13,476 bases of DNA from contig OMRS01000304.1 in NCBI GenBank assembly GCA_900313545.1, positions 1-13,476 on the forward strand. Direction: 5' to 3'. The notes below the pieces were generated by a model, which did no database searches, was not told where the DNA came from, and saw nothing but the letters and a program-made list of their open reading frames with translations. The translations under genes and the position numbers were made by a program. Positions 13,433 through 13,476 of this stretch are shown in pieces (position 1 is the first letter of the stretch; the number at the start of each line of letters is the position of its first letter). The DNA comes from an uncultured Eubacteriales bacterium (GTDB lineage Bacteria > Bacillota_A > Clostridia > Christensenellales > Aristaeellaceae).

Positions 13433-13476
13433 CGTTTTTGCAAAAGGAAAAATTCTTTCATTTCTGATAAGTTTCC

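Overview
The window looks like chromosome from a high-GC member of the Firmicutes, probably a gut-type clostridial lineage. The reasons are AGGAGG-like ribosome binding sites, several sigma-A promoters with exactly 17-base spacers, short tightly packed operons, some GTG/TTG starts, and protein families common in that group (NahK-like kinase, MoxR/DUF58/transglutaminase operon, BirA-AcpS-Nnr). I cannot place it to genus.

Region by region. (a) 1-717: a visibly AT-richer stretch with no intact gene. It holds the remains of a frameshifted histidine phosphatase (about 270-606), a nested set of inverted repeats at 11-82, and a promoter-like pair at 526-554. (b) 718-2559 (+): an N-acetylhexosamine 1-kinase-like enzyme followed 9 bases later by the tRNA t6A dehydratase TcdA. 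A bidirectional terminator at 2715-2751 separates this pair from the convergent operon. (c) 5512-2777 (-): a compact three-gene operon of two different alpha/beta-hydrolase esterases and an ATP-grasp ligase. It has its own strong promoter, whose -35 box overlaps the stop codon of the upstream gene. Its biochemical purpose is unknown, and it is the best candidate here for an undescribed system. (d) 9989-5597 (-): moxR, a DUF58 gene and a membrane transglutaminase gene, joined by two ATGA stop/start overlaps. They probably form a MoxR-chaperone / VWA-like / transglutaminase module acting at the membrane. (e) 10122-12985 (+): birA, acpS and nnr, a cofactor-handling operon covering biotinylation, phosphopantetheinylation and NAD(P)HX repair. 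Its promoter is back to back with that of moxR. (f) 13193-13394 (+): two serine tRNAs, anticodons TGA and GCT, with a strong promoter and a strong terminator.

Apart from the start and the esterase/ATP-grasp operon, this is mostly housekeeping sequence. Long open frames opposite nearly every gene are side effects of high GC and codon bias and were left out.
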